Below are positions 1-8,416 of a DNA stretch of 64,000 bases, piece after piece. This DNA is from Paenibacillus rhizovicinus. Lineage in GTDB: Bacteria; Bacillota; Bacilli; Paenibacillales; Paenibacillaceae. Under the pieces are notes generated by a model that saw only the letters and a list, made by a program, of their open reading frames with translations, had not been told where the DNA came from and did no database searches. Each line of letters opens with the position of its first letter. Position 1 is the first letter of the stretch. Location of the stretch: assembly GCF_010365285.1 (NCBI RefSeq), contig NZ_CP048286.1, forward strand, positions 6,064,001 to 6,128,000. Reading direction: 5' to 3'. The position numbers and the translations under genes were made by a program.

Positions 1-359
1 CTTGCGGTGAAGAGCAAATTGTCGAGCGCCGTACGGTCCTCATAGAAACCGACATCATCCGGCATATAGCCGACGCGCCGTTTCACCTGAAGCGGCTGCC
101 TGGTCGGATCGAGTCCGCATACCCGTACGCGGCCGCTTGTCGGCTCGGTCAAGCCAAGCATCATCAGAATCGTCGTCGTCTTGCCGGCGCCGTTCGGGCC
201 GAGCAGGCCGAAAATTTCGCCTTTGGCGATGGTCAAGTTCAAACCATTGACGGCGGTCTGTCCGTCGTACCGCTTTGTCAGCCGGTTCAGCTCAATGATC
301 GGGAGCGGAAGAGAAATGGCATCATCCGGCAGCGACGTCTGCGCCTGCTGTTGCGCCAT
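1..359 (-). CDS. ABC transporter ATP-binding protein (partial, N-terminal part)
   Basis: This is the N-terminal ~119 codons of an ABC-type ATPase; the gene runs off the left edge of the window. After a short leader ([13 protein letters not shown]...) the conserved nucleotide-binding domain begins, with Walker [10 protein letters not shown] at about residue 54 followed by the usual [17 protein letters not shown] stretch and the Q-loop region ([16 protein letters not shown]). The start at 359 is preceded by GGGAGGCGG, which lies inside the 3' end of the upstream NEW3 gene, only 2 nt away, so the two genes are translationally close and almost certainly one operon. By family logic the ATPase pairs with a membrane permease, probably encoded further left. 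The substrate cannot be told from sequence; exporters of the CcmA/Nat type are the nearest class. Confidence 0.9.
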   Translation of the reverse strand, partial: MAQQQAQTSLPDDAISLPLPIIELNRLTKRYDGQTAVNGLNLTIAKGEIFGLLGPNGAGKTTTILMMLGLTEPTSGRVRVCGLDPTRQPLQVKRRVGYMPDDVGFYEDRTALDNLLFTA

Positions 360-361
360 CT

Positions 362-1528
362 TTACCGCCTCCCGTATTTGCGAAACAGATAATAAATGCC
401 TGCCGCCACCACGATGATGATGAGGATGCCGACCCAGCCCCAGAGCACGGACGATTTAACGGCGACGCGAATTTGGGCATCGGCGCTTTTCTCCGGGGCG
501 GCCGCCGTTATATTCACGACATAATCGCCGGCGAGCGCCTTCTTGTCGGCTTTGATCGTTGCCTGCACATGCGACGTTCCGCCCGGCGCGATGCTGTCGA
601 TCGTCGCCGGCTCGAAGGAAACTTCCCAGCCGGAAGGCGTGTCGGCCGACAGGGCGACGCTCTTCAGCTCCGACGAGCCGGAATTCGTCACGACCATGTC
701 CAAATGGCGTTGGGATCCTGCGGTAACGTCGGTGCTGAGCAAGTCGTCCGAGGTGCTGAGCTTCAGATCGTAAGTGCCGGTGACGACGGCTTCCACGGTC
801 GTATTGGCGGAGGTGGAGTTGTTTCCGGCCGCGATCGGAATTTTATACGTGCCCGCTTTGACCGTTTCGGGCGGTTTGACGGCGATGCTGATCGTCTTCT
901 CGCCGTTCGGGTCGACTTCGACGGACGTCACGCTGTTGGAGCCGTCGACGAAAGTCGCATCCCAGCCGGGCTGGGCCTGCGCTTCCAGGGCGTAGGTTTG
1001 CTTCTCGGCGGTTCGGTTGCGCAGCGTCGCGCTGAACGTGAAGGTCGAATCGGAATGCCCCTCCATATTGGGCTGATCCGTCGTGAGTTCCGTCCGGAAC
1101 GTTCCTTGCTCGGAGACGTCCACGGCCAGCGGCAGCGATACGCCGCCGGCGTCCACTTCGAAGCGGTAAACGCCTTTGTTGACCTCGAGCGGCACGTCGA
1201 GTTCCAGGTTGACGGTTTGCGTTTCACCGGCTTTGACGGCAAGCTGGCTTACGTTCCGTCCGCCGGCGGTCAATTGTTCGTTCCATTGGTTTCCTTTGGC
1301 ATCGAAGCCGAGGCCGACTTTTTCCGTCGAACTGCCATGGTTGATCACGTCGATCGCATACGAAATCGAATCGCCCGGCGGCGCGGACAACTCCAAATAC
1401 GGCGTGTACAGCTCCACCGAACCGGCGGCTGCAGCCTTGCCGGCACCTAGACCGAACGTCGTCACTCCCAGAACGAAACAAATAGCAAGGAGCCAAGTAA
1501 AGCTCCTTAAGCGGCATGCACGAAGCAT
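362..1528 (-). CDS. NEW3-domain protein, membrane-anchored, ABC-transporter partner
   Basis: A 388-residue exported protein. The chosen ATG at 1528 has an excellent ribosome site (AAGGAGGGG, 7 nt spacing) and gives a clean signal peptide ([20 protein letters not shown]). An ATG 17 codons upstream (1579) would put extra hydrophilic residues ahead of the signal and has no good ribosome site. The body consists of repeated immunoglobulin-like beta domains rich in N, T, V and G, including stretches typical of NEW3 (NPCBM-associated, alpha-galactosidase-type) domains, e.g. [24 protein letters not shown] and [27 protein letters not shown]-terminal transmembrane helix ([21 protein letters not shown]) and a basic tail (RKYGRR) anchor it with the bulk outside. 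The gene ends 2 nt before the ATPase start, so it probably forms an extracellular accessory subunit of that transporter. Ligand unknown. Confidence 0.85.
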   Translation of the reverse strand: MLRACRLRSFTWLLAICFVLGVTTFGLGAGKAAAAGSVELYTPYLELSAPPGDSISYAIDVINHGSSTEKVGLGFDAKGNQWNEQLTAGGRNVSQLAVKAGETQTVNLELDVPLEVNKGVYRFEVDAGGVSLPLAVDVSEQGTFRTELTTDQPNMEGHSDSTFTFSATLRNRTAEKQTYALEAQAQPGWDATFVDGSNSVTSVEVDPNGEKTISIAVKPPETVKAGTYKIPIAAGNNSTSANTTVEAVVTGTYDLKLSTSDDLLSTDVTAGSQRHLDMVVTNSGSSELKSVALSADTPSGWEVSFEPATIDSIAPGGTSHVQATIKADKKALAGDYVVNITAAAPEKSADAQIRVAVKSSVLWGWVGILIIIVVAAGIYYLFRKYGRR

Positions 1529-1711
1529 GCAATCCCCTCCTTGACCGACTGTATTGGCCGCCCTTTCGGCAGCATTCATAATCGGTACGAACGACGGACC
1601 GGTTTGGATTTACGCCGGCGAAAAAATGTTTTTGTTTTCCCCGGCGGCGATTTCTGATACAACGAAGGGAGAGGAAGGCGCGGTATTCACGTAACGGAAG
1701 GAGGGACGGCG

Positions 1712-2308
1712 ATGGGCCAGTCCGGCGAAAATATGTCCGACATCCTTCGCGCGATGTGCGAAGGTTCGGCGGATGCGTTCGATGCGTTCTATGCCCGCTA
1801 TTCGGCGCTCATCATGGGAATCGCGCTGCGCATGCTCGGCGATCGGATGGAAGCGGAAGACGCATGCCACGATGTGTTTCTGGAAGCGCTTCGCCGAGGA
1901 GACCGGTACGATCCGCAGCGCGGGTCCGTCGATGCATGGCTCGCCATTATGACCCGCAGCCGATGTTTGGATCGGCTGCGCCGGAGCAAGAAGCTGATTC
2001 ACCGGGAAGCATGGGACGCGGAAGAGGCTTCGGATGCCGAGGCTGCCGCCGAAGAGAAGGTGTTGTCGCAGCTCCAGCACGAGGCGGTACGCGAAGCGCT
2101 GCTGGCGCTGCCCGCGCGTCAGCAGCATGCGGTGGTCAGCAGCTACTATGGCTCCAAGACGCATAGCGAGATGGCTTCCGCCTGGAACGTACCGCTTGGA
2201 ACCGTGAAATCATGGGTGCGATACGGGCTTCATAACATGCGAAAACAGCTGGAGAAACGCGGATGGCCGGATGGCAAAAGCAGCGATGCGGGGGAGGTGC
2301 GAAAATGA
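1712..2308 (+). CDS. ECF-type RNA polymerase sigma factor
   Basis: A 198-residue sigma-70 family factor with only regions 2 and 4. Region 2 spans about residues 20-90 (FDAFYARYSALIMGIALRMLGDRMEAEDACHDVF, with the typical AEDxxxDVF), and region 4 about 135-185 (LLALPARQQHAVVSSYYG...MASAWNVPLGTVKSWVRYGLHNMRKQL, the helix-turn-helix). The start has ribosome site GGAAGGAGGG. The stop codon overlaps the start of the next gene (ATGA at 2305-2308), which encodes a membrane zinc-binding anti-sigma factor, so this is a classic sigma/anti-sigma pair. The combination with an RskA-like partner resembles the SigK/RskA group. The controlled genes are not evident, and the signal sensed is unknown. Confidence 0.92.
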   Translation: MGQSGENMSDILRAMCEGSADAFDAFYARYSALIMGIALRMLGDRMEAEDACHDVFLEALRRGDRYDPQRGSVDAWLAIMTRSRCLDRLRRSKKLIHREAWDAEEASDAEAAAEEKVLSQLQHEAVREALLALPARQQHAVVSSYYGSKTHSEMASAWNVPLGTVKSWVRYGLHNMRKQLEKRGWPDGKSSDAGEVRK

Positions 2309-3132
2309 ACGGAACGCCGGATTACGAGCCGGAGACATGCGGCAAACATTACGCGGAAGAAGATTGGATCGATTGGCTGCTTGACCGCAAGCCGCCGGCC
2401 GATCGTGCGGTCATGTTAAGCCACCTTGCACGGTGCTCCCGCTGCCTTTCGATGCGGAACATGTGGGAGCCGCTGCTTGCGGGGGGCGGGATGACCGGGA
2501 CACCGCCAGCGACGGAACAAGAGCGGGGCCGCGGCGAGGAGGTCCGGGAGTCTTCGCAGCCCTCCGAAGCGCTGCGTCGCCGGCTGCGCGCGCGCGTCCG
2601 TCTGCGTTCGGCGGGGATTCGCGTACGCCGCGCCGTGCAGGCGCAGCGCCGAACGAGCGTCTTCGCGGCGGCGATCGTCATGCTGCTGCTGCTGTGCGCG
2701 GCGCTCGTGTACCGGTCGGCATCGCCAAGTCAGGCCGATCAGCGCAAAGTGGCCGCGGCAGCGTTAGAGCCGACGGCGGCATCCTTCCTGCAGGATCCGC
2801 AGACGGCCAGCTTTAAGGTGAATCCCGAACTGGAGGAATTGGGGAAGGGGTATATTTGGTTTAACGACATGTCCGGCGAAGTTTACGTCATGCTGGAAGG
2901 ACTGCTGCCGAGCGAAGAGCATGACGTGCAGGTATGGGCCGTGGATGAGCTTGCCCATGAACATGTCAATTTGGGGCTGCTTCATCACGATCGCCCCAGC
3001 AGCGCGCATCTGTACGTGAAGCCCGGAAGGCTTCTCCAAGCCCGTCATATCGCGCTGACGGTAGAGCCGGCTGGCGGGAGCGGCAACCCGACCGGACCTG
3101 ACGTGCTCGTCTTCCCGCTGCAGCGCGGTTGA
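2305..3132 (+). CDS. Anti-sigma factor, RskA-like, single-pass membrane protein
   Basis: 275 residues. The N-terminal cytoplasmic part carries a zinc-finger-type anti-sigma motif (HLARCSRC, with an earlier His) that in this family grips the cognate ECF sigma factor. One transmembrane helix follows (VFAAAIVMLLLLCAALVYRSA, about residues 125-145). The extracytoplasmic C-terminal part (VMLEGLLPSEEHDVQVWAVD...HVNLGLL...LTVEPAGGSGNPTGPDVLVFPL) matches the anti-sigma-K (RskA) sensor domain. The ATG at 2305 overlaps the sigma gene stop (ATGA) and has GGGGGAGGTG as ribosome site; an upstream in-frame start inside the sigma gene is less likely. Signal release presumably occurs by regulated proteolysis, as known for this family; no protease gene is adjacent. 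Confidence 0.88.
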   Translation: MNGTPDYEPETCGKHYAEEDWIDWLLDRKPPADRAVMLSHLARCSRCLSMRNMWEPLLAGGGMTGTPPATEQERGRGEEVRESSQPSEALRRRLRARVRLRSAGIRVRRAVQAQRRTSVFAAAIVMLLLLCAALVYRSASPSQADQRKVAAAALEPTAASFLQDPQTASFKVNPELEELGKGYIWFNDMSGEVYVMLEGLLPSEEHDVQVWAVDELAHEHVNLGLLHHDRPSSAHLYVKPGRLLQARHIALTVEPAGGSGNPTGPDVLVFPLQRG

Positions 3133-3189
3133 TCCCGCCCGGTTTCGTGGTACACTTAGAGGAAAACCGCAAGCAGGAGGCAGCGCATC

Positions 3190-3948
3190 ATGAAACGCAT
3201 ATCATTCATACTCACGGCCGTGTTGTCCGTCTTCGTGGCCGGCTGCTCCATTTATGCCTCGCCGACCGCTACGGCGCCGGAAGCAGAAGGCGTTAAAGCG
3301 GAGTGGGCGTTTACGCAAGCCGGGCAGAAGCCGGATCAGCTGCTGATCGGCGTCATCGACGGCGCCGTGAAGACGCTCGACATCGCCATTTACAGCCTGA
3401 CGCAGCCGGACATCGTCGATGCCGTCAAGCGCGCGAAGAAGCGCGGCGTCGAGGTCCGCATCATTACGGACCGCATTCAAGCCGAAGGCAAGAGCCAGCG
3501 GGAAGCGCTCAAGCTGCTCGGCAGCGCAGGCATTCCGATGAAGAAAAACAAACATAGCGGCTTGATGCATCTGAAGATGACGATTGCCGACGGAACAACG
3601 GCGACGACGGGATCCTTCAACTATTCGAAGGCGGCCAGCACCACGAACGACGAAGTGCTGATGGTTCTGCGAAACGCTGACGTTGCCCGTTCGTTCGAGC
3701 AGCAATTCCAGGCGATGTGGGAAGATACGTCGGGGTTCGAGACCATCTCGGCGACCATCGCGGACGGTTCAGGCAGCGCGGTTCCGGAAGAATCCACGAA
3801 TGAGGAACCTGCCGCTCCGTCCGGACAATCAGTCGTGTATCGCAGCTGCGCAGAGGCGAGAGCAGCAGGCGCGGCACCGCTTCATCAAGGCGACCCCGGC
3901 TACAGTTCGAAGCTGGACGGCGACGGCGACGGCATCGCATGCGAGTGA
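3190..3948 (+). CDS. Phospholipase D-like nuclease lipoprotein with Excalibur domain
   Basis: 252 residues. The N-terminus is a lipoprotein signal (LTAVLSVFVAGC, Cys at about residue 19), so the protein should be anchored outside the membrane. Residues ~45-180 form a PLD-family domain with a single HKD motif, HLKMTIADGTTATTGSFNYS; single-HKD enzymes of the Nuc type act as homodimeric nucleases. The C-terminal ~37 residues are an Excalibur calcium-binding domain (YRSCAEARAAGAAPL...LDGDGDGIACE, with the DxDxDGxxCE signature), which is common on secreted nucleases. The ribosome site is AGGAGG at 3176-3181. It is followed by its own terminator. A role in degrading extracellular DNA is inference. 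It lies 57 nt after the anti-sigma gene and may be co-transcribed with it. Confidence 0.88.
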   Translation: MKRISFILTAVLSVFVAGCSIYASPTATAPEAEGVKAEWAFTQAGQKPDQLLIGVIDGAVKTLDIAIYSLTQPDIVDAVKRAKKRGVEVRIITDRIQAEGKSQREALKLLGSAGIPMKKNKHSGLMHLKMTIADGTTATTGSFNYSKAASTTNDEVLMVLRNADVARSFEQQFQAMWEDTSGFETISATIADGSGSAVPEESTNEEPAAPSGQSVVYRSCAEARAAGAAPLHQGDPGYSSKLDGDGDGIACE

Positions 3949-3983
3949 TGACGGCAAGCTTATAGAATACGAAGACCGAGTAG

Positions 3984-4011
3984 AAAAGTCCGCGGCAAGC
4001 GGGCTTTTTTG
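3984..4011 (+). terminator. Rho-independent terminator after the PLD-like nuclease gene
   Basis: GC-rich stem AAGTCCGC/GCGGGCTT with a 5-nt loop followed by six T residues. Confidence 0.8.
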
Positions 4012-4133
4012 TATTCCAATTCCGACAAAAAACGACAATTGAGATAGGGGATAGGCAGGAGTTTCAGGTTTGTTGTCGAATGTTCAATCCATTGATCCGA
4101 GACCAGCAGCAATCAGCAAGGGAGTGACGGCAT

Positions 4134-7100
4134 ATGAACGTAATCCGGGATCGATACAAGAGAAGGCCGACGTTGAACCGCAAACTGCGCTCGCTCGGAC
4201 TCGTGTTCGTACTGCTCGTCGGCTTTGCGTGCACGTTAATTTTTGCGATTGTCGAAATCGTGCACCAGAAGCGCGGCATTTATCATCAATTGGAACAAAC
4301 GATCCTGCTGCAGCAGCAGTTTATCGATAAATGGATGGACGAGCGAATGTCGGATATCCGGCTCATTTCGCAGGATGCTGAGGTGAGAAGCGGAGATTCC
4401 GCCCGTACGCAGCAGCTTATCGCGCTCATCAAGAGCAGTCATAGCGATTTCCAGAACATCAGTTTCGTCGGCTCCCAAGGCAAGACCGCTGCCGGCATCG
4501 ACATCTCCGACCGGTCGTATTTTGACCAAGCGATCAAGGGGAAAGCCTCGATCTCGGACGTGCTGCAGTCGCGCATGGACGGCAAGCGCATCATCGTCTT
4601 CGCGGCTCCCGTCTTAGGCGCCGGCCGCGACTACGCGGGCGTCATCGTGGGCTCGGTCGAGCTGACGACGATCGAGCAGCTTATGAAGCAATTCACGTAC
4701 GGCGAACACGGGCAGACGTACTTAGTCGACAAGGACGGAACGCTCATTACGGGAGTAGGCAGCGGCGGCGATCAACCGGTCAAGATCCGTTCCTCCTTGC
4801 TGGAACAGGCAGCAGCAGGCGTGAAGTTGAAGCATTCGTATGACGATTACCGGAACGTACCCGTTTACGGCGCCTATAATTGGACGAACGGCGGCAGATG
4901 GCTCATTATCGGGGAGGCGGGCAGGAAGGACGTATTGGCATCGCTGTATACAGAGGTACGGTATGCGATTCTGATCATTTTGCTTGCTATGCTGCTGGCG
5001 GTATACTTCATGTTCCGCACTGCGAAGCGAATTGCCAAGCCGGTCGATCATTTGCTCCGCGGCGTGCAAACGGTCAAGGAAGGCGGCTATGATTACCGGA
5101 TTCACGCTTCGGTGCTGGATGCTTCGACGATCGAATTCCAGCAGCTAGGCGAAGCGTTCAACGCCATGTCGGACACGATCCTGGAACATACGGAGGCGCT
5201 CAGCAAAGAGCGCAACTTCGCTTCGTCCATCGTCGATACGGCAGCTTCGCTCATCGTCGTGCTGGACAAGGAAGGCCGCATCGTGCAGTTCAATCGCAGC
5301 TGCGAGCTGACGACCGGATATCGCTTTGAAGACGTGCGGCATGCGTCCATCTTGGAGAAGCTCATTCCCGAGGGCGAACGCTCCGAGCTCGTTGCGCATC
5401 TTCAATCGCTGCTGACGACGGGCGGCGGCAGGAATTACGAGAATCACTGGCAATCGCGTACAGGCGAGCTTCGTCTTATCGCATGGTCCAACACGGTGCT
5501 GCAGGAGCCGAACGGCGATATCGTGCTGATCATCGGCATCGGCATCGACATTACCGAACAGCGCAAAGTCGAGCAGGCGCTTCGGGAGAGCGAGGAACGC
5601 TTCAGGTTGATCGTGGGCTCCATGGAAGAGGTCGTTACGACGTTCGATTCCGATTTGAAGCTAACGGGCGTCTATGGCCGGGCAATGGGAGTGAACGGTT
5701 TGCCGCGTCATGGCATGACGCTTCATCAACTGATGAATCCTGCCAATGCGCTCCGCCATGAAGATGCCCAGCGGCTGGCGCTTCAAGAGCAAACGACCGT
5801 GCTCGATTGGAAAACCCAAACGCCTCGGGGAGCGAACCACAGCTACCAAACCTCGTATTCCGCGTTTCGGGATAACGAAGGGGCCATTAAAGGCGTCGTC
5901 TCGGTCAGCCGGGAAATTACGCAGCTGAAGGAAACCGAGGCGGCTTATCGCGAAACGCAGGCGAGAATGAACAATATTCTGGAAAGCATTACGGACGCGT
6001 TCATCGCCTTGAACAATGATTTGACGTTTGCATACGTGAACAGCGAAGCCAAGCGTAAGTTTAGCCGGTTCCAATGGGAGATCATGGGCAGGCACTTCCT
6101 GGAGGTGCTTCCGGAGCTGACGAATACGCCGATTCACGAATGCTGCCGTCTGGCAATCGAGAAACAGCTGCCGCATTCGATCGAAGAATTCGTTCCGTTC
6201 ATGGACGCCTGGTATGAAGTTCATATCTATCCGTCGAAGGATGGTCTATCGATCTACTTCCAGGACGTATCGGTCCGCAAGCAGCTGGAACAAACGGCTG
6301 CCGAAAGCCAAATGCGGCTCGCGACGATCATCGAGACGGTTCCGTCCGGAATCGTGGTGGTCGACAAAGACGGACGGATCGTCATGGCGAATCGGATGGC
6401 GGAAGTGATGTTCGGCATGGGGAAGGACGATATCGTCAGCCGCGGGTATGACGATATCATCTGGGAATTGTACGACGTGGACGGCAAAGTAATGCCGGTG
6501 GAGGATTTTCCGGTCTCCATCGCGATGTCCACGGGCCGGATGGTATCGAACAGCGAATATATGTTCAAGCGGCCGGACGGGAAGCGAATCATGATGATGT
6601 GCAACTGCTCGCCGTTGTTCGACAACGATGGCGCCGTGAACAGCGTGCTCGTGGCGCTGTCCGATATTACGGGTCGAATCGCCATTCAATCCGAGCTTCA
6701 GGAGGCGAATAACGAACTGAAGAAGCTGTCCTCGCTGGACGGGCTGACGGGGATCTTCAACCGCCGGTATTTCAACGAGCAGCTGCGCGCGGAATGGAAC
6801 AGCCACGCACTCGCGCAAGAGCCGTTGTCGCTCATCATGCTGGACATTGATTACTTCAAGGCCTATAACGATACGTACGGGCATCTCGGCGGCGATATGT
6901 GCCTGAAGGCGACGGCCGCCTTGATCCAATCTTCGCTTCAGGAGCCGAATCGATTCGTCGCGCGGTACGGCGGCGAAGAATTCGGCATCGTGCTGCCGGG
7001 CACGCCGATTAACGTTGCCGCGGAACTGGCCGAGTTGCTGCGCATTCAAGTCGAGAAGCAGGAAATCGCGCATGCGAATTCCAAAGTGAGCCGTTTCGTA

Positions 7101-7283
7101 ACGATCAGTCTCGGCGTGGCATCCGTCGTGCCCGCCGCGAACGGAAGCGATGAGGAATCGCTGGTATCGGCGGCGGATAAATGCTTGTATGAAGCGAAAC
7201 GGACGCGAAACCGGGTGGCCGTTCAAGCCGCTCGGACTGTTCTTGAGGAACGTCCGCTAAAGGCTGACTTCTGGGGACCGTAA
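4134..7283 (+). CDS. Membrane sensor diguanylate cyclase (Cache-HAMP-PAS x4-GGDEF)
   Basis: A 1049-residue sensor enzyme predicted to make cyclic di-GMP. Domain order: TM helix (~20-43), extracellular dCache-type sensor (~45-275, with FVGSQGKTAAGIDISDRSYFDQA and the GQTYLVDKDGTLI signature), second TM helix (~280-298), HAMP (~300-355), four PAS modules (~360-480, ~485-610, ~610-720, ~722-850, linked by ITEQRKVEQALRESEERF-type coils), and a C-terminal GGDEF domain. The catalytic signature is GGEEF at residues 946-950, and SLDGLTGIFNRRYF and DIDYFKAYND are intact, so it should be active. The residues ahead of GGEEF (EPNRFVARY) do not show the RxxD inhibitory site, so product inhibition is not expected. 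The start has AAGGGAGTGA as ribosome site. No EAL domain follows; the gene stands alone. Confidence 0.93.
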   Translation: MNVIRDRYKRRPTLNRKLRSLGLVFVLLVGFACTLIFAIVEIVHQKRGIYHQLEQTILLQQQFIDKWMDERMSDIRLISQDAEVRSGDSARTQQLIALIKSSHSDFQNISFVGSQGKTAAGIDISDRSYFDQAIKGKASISDVLQSRMDGKRIIVFAAPVLGAGRDYAGVIVGSVELTTIEQLMKQFTYGEHGQTYLVDKDGTLITGVGSGGDQPVKIRSSLLEQAAAGVKLKHSYDDYRNVPVYGAYNWTNGGRWLIIGEAGRKDVLASLYTEVRYAILIILLAMLLAVYFMFRTAKRIAKPVDHLLRGVQTVKEGGYDYRIHASVLDASTIEFQQLGEAFNAMSDTILEHTEALSKERNFASSIVDTAASLIVVLDKEGRIVQFNRSCELTTGYRFEDVRHASILEKLIPEGERSELVAHLQSLLTTGGGRNYENHWQSRTGELRLIAWSNTVLQEPNGDIVLIIGIGIDITEQRKVEQALRESEERFRLIVGSMEEVVTTFDSDLKLTGVYGRAMGVNGLPRHGMTLHQLMNPANALRHEDAQRLALQEQTTVLDWKTQTPRGANHSYQTSYSAFRDNEGAIKGVVSVSREITQLKETEAAYRETQARMNNILESITDAFIALNNDLTFAYVNSEAKRKFSRFQWEIMGRHFLEVLPELTNTPIHECCRLAIEKQLPHSIEEFVPFMDAWYEVHIYPSKDGLSIYFQDVSVRKQLEQTAAESQMRLATIIETVPSGIVVVDKDGRIVMANRMAEVMFGMGKDDIVSRGYDDIIWELYDVDGKVMPVEDFPVSIAMSTGRMVSNSEYMFKRPDGKRIMMMCNCSPLFDNDGAVNSVLVALSDITGRIAIQSELQEANNELKKLSSLDGLTGIFNRRYFNEQLRAEWNSHALAQEPLSLIMLDIDYFKAYNDTYGHLGGDMCLKATAALIQSSLQEPNRFVARYGGEEFGIVLPGTPINVAAELAELLRIQVEKQEIAHANSKVSRFVTISLGVASVVPAANGSDEESLVSAADKCLYEAKRTRNRVAVQAARTVLEERPLKADFWGP

Positions 7284-7353
7284 CGCCCAGGCGAAGCGGT
7301 GTCAGGCGGCGGCATGGAGCGGCGGTTTCGAACCGGTTCCTCCTGGGACAAAA

Positions 7354-7396
7354 GAAGGTCCGCAGCCGGCGCGAGTGCGCCGGCTGCGGACCTTTT
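7354..7396 (+). terminator. Strong terminator after the diguanylate cyclase gene
   Basis: Perfect 18-bp GC-rich stem (AAGGTCCGCAGCCGGCGC and its complement) with a GAGT loop and a T-run. It is the only clear signal in the 254-nt gap between the convergent cyclase and tetR genes. Confidence 0.9.
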
Positions 7397-7537
7397 TACT
7401 TGTCGTTCGTTGCAGAATATCGTTATCGTTGAGGTTCTTCTTATGAGGGGCGTCGTTGCGTAACGTCGATCCTCAATGAATAGGGGTCATTGTTGTTGAA
7501 CGTCGTTCACTATTCGCCGCTATGAATCGTAAGGCAA

Positions 7538-8224
7538 TCAGTACACGCCGTACGTCACTTTGCGCACAAGCTGTTCGATGCGCTCCGCCATGTCCGAATC
7601 CTCCACCTCGTCGAATACTTCCGGCTTGAACAGCTGCCGTTTCTTGATTTGGTAATAATCGCCGATGGCGCTGCGAAGTGTCAAGTTATGTTTCATTAAG
7701 TAATGCGGATCGAGCAAGTTGCGGAACATGAGCTCATCCTGAATGATGAGCAGCGTGGCATTGGAGTCATGCAAGTATCCTTCTTGGACGCCCTTCTCGT
7801 AGAAGCGGCTCAGCCGCTCGTTCCGCTCGCTGATGGCAACGTCGATGGACACCATCATTTGCGGATAGCCTTCGCGGAGATCCGCGTAGAATGATTCCGT
7901 GCCGTAGTTGGCGATAAGCAGCGTTTGCGCAAATGAAGATTTGAAGCCCTTGCTGTAAGCGTCGAGACTGCCGGAATCGAATTGGCATTCGGCGCCTACG
8001 ACATATTTAATAACCAGCTTCACCAAGTTGTCGATGATCTCGTCGCGCGATTGAAAATATTTGTACAGGGTCGCTTTGGACAAGTCCATCGTTTTGGCGA
8101 TATCGTCCATGCGGAGGCTTTGAAAGCCGCTTAATTTCACGGGATGAAGAAGCTTGGCCACGTACTTGTTCTTGATCGTCTCGTCCGTGTATCGGCAGCT
8201 TTGCGTTTCATTGGTCGTTTCCAT
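7538..8224 (-). CDS. TetR/AcrR family transcriptional regulator
   Basis: 228 residues. The N-terminal helix-turn-helix (about residues 20-65) reads ...SGFQSLRMDDIAKTMDLSKATLYKYFQSRDEIIDNLV, the standard TetR signature. The C-terminal ~160 residues form the divergent helical ligand domain. It is transcribed divergently from the 14-TM exporter gene at 8417, which by the usual logic of such pairs it represses until the exporter substrate binds. A perfect palindromic half-site pair, GTGTA-AGTA-TACAC (8250-8263), lies just upstream of its own start and may be its operator. Ligand unknown. Confidence 0.9.
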   Translation of the reverse strand: METTNETQSCRYTDETIKNKYVAKLLHPVKLSGFQSLRMDDIAKTMDLSKATLYKYFQSRDEIIDNLVKLVIKYVVGAECQFDSGSLDAYSKGFKSSFAQTLLIANYGTESFYADLREGYPQMMVSIDVAISERNERLSRFYEKGVQEGYLHDSNATLLIIQDELMFRNLLDPHYLMKHNLTLRSAIGDYYQIKKRQLFKPEVFDEVEDSDMAERIEQLVRKVTYGVY

Positions 8225-8249
8225 TAGGGCTCACACTCTCTTTCTATAC

Positions 8250-8263
8250 GTGTAAGTATACAC
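8250..8263. promoter_or_regulatory. Possible TetR operator palindrome
   Basis: GTGTA-AGTA-TACAC, a 5+5 bp inverted repeat 26 nt upstream of the tetR start in the divergent intergenic region. It is a candidate autoregulatory site only; no second copy near the exporter promoter was seen. Confidence 0.35.
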
Positions 8264-8320
8264 AATATTAATATCAAAATAAACTAACTAGCCAAACTAA
8301 ACTAAAAACGTCGAAATGAG

Positions 8321-8349
8321 TTTACTTAATCTAGGCATTGGTGTATGAT
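8321..8349 (+). promoter_or_regulatory. Predicted sigma-A promoter of the exporter gene
   Basis: TTTACT and TATGAT separated by 17 nt, 68 nt upstream of the exporter start. Just upstream, 8279-8308 contains three AAACTAA-like direct repeats, which could also bind a regulator. Confidence 0.55.
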
Positions 8350-8416
8350 CAGTTTTACAAAATGGCAGACGGTACAGAAAGCCATTATTTTATCGTAAGG
8401 GAGAGAACCAAACCGA

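Noticed and set aside
473-1450. Long plus-strand frame opposite the NEW3 gene
   Set aside because: Arg-rich composition and no ribosome site; it is a shadow of the real minus-strand gene, as happens at high GC.
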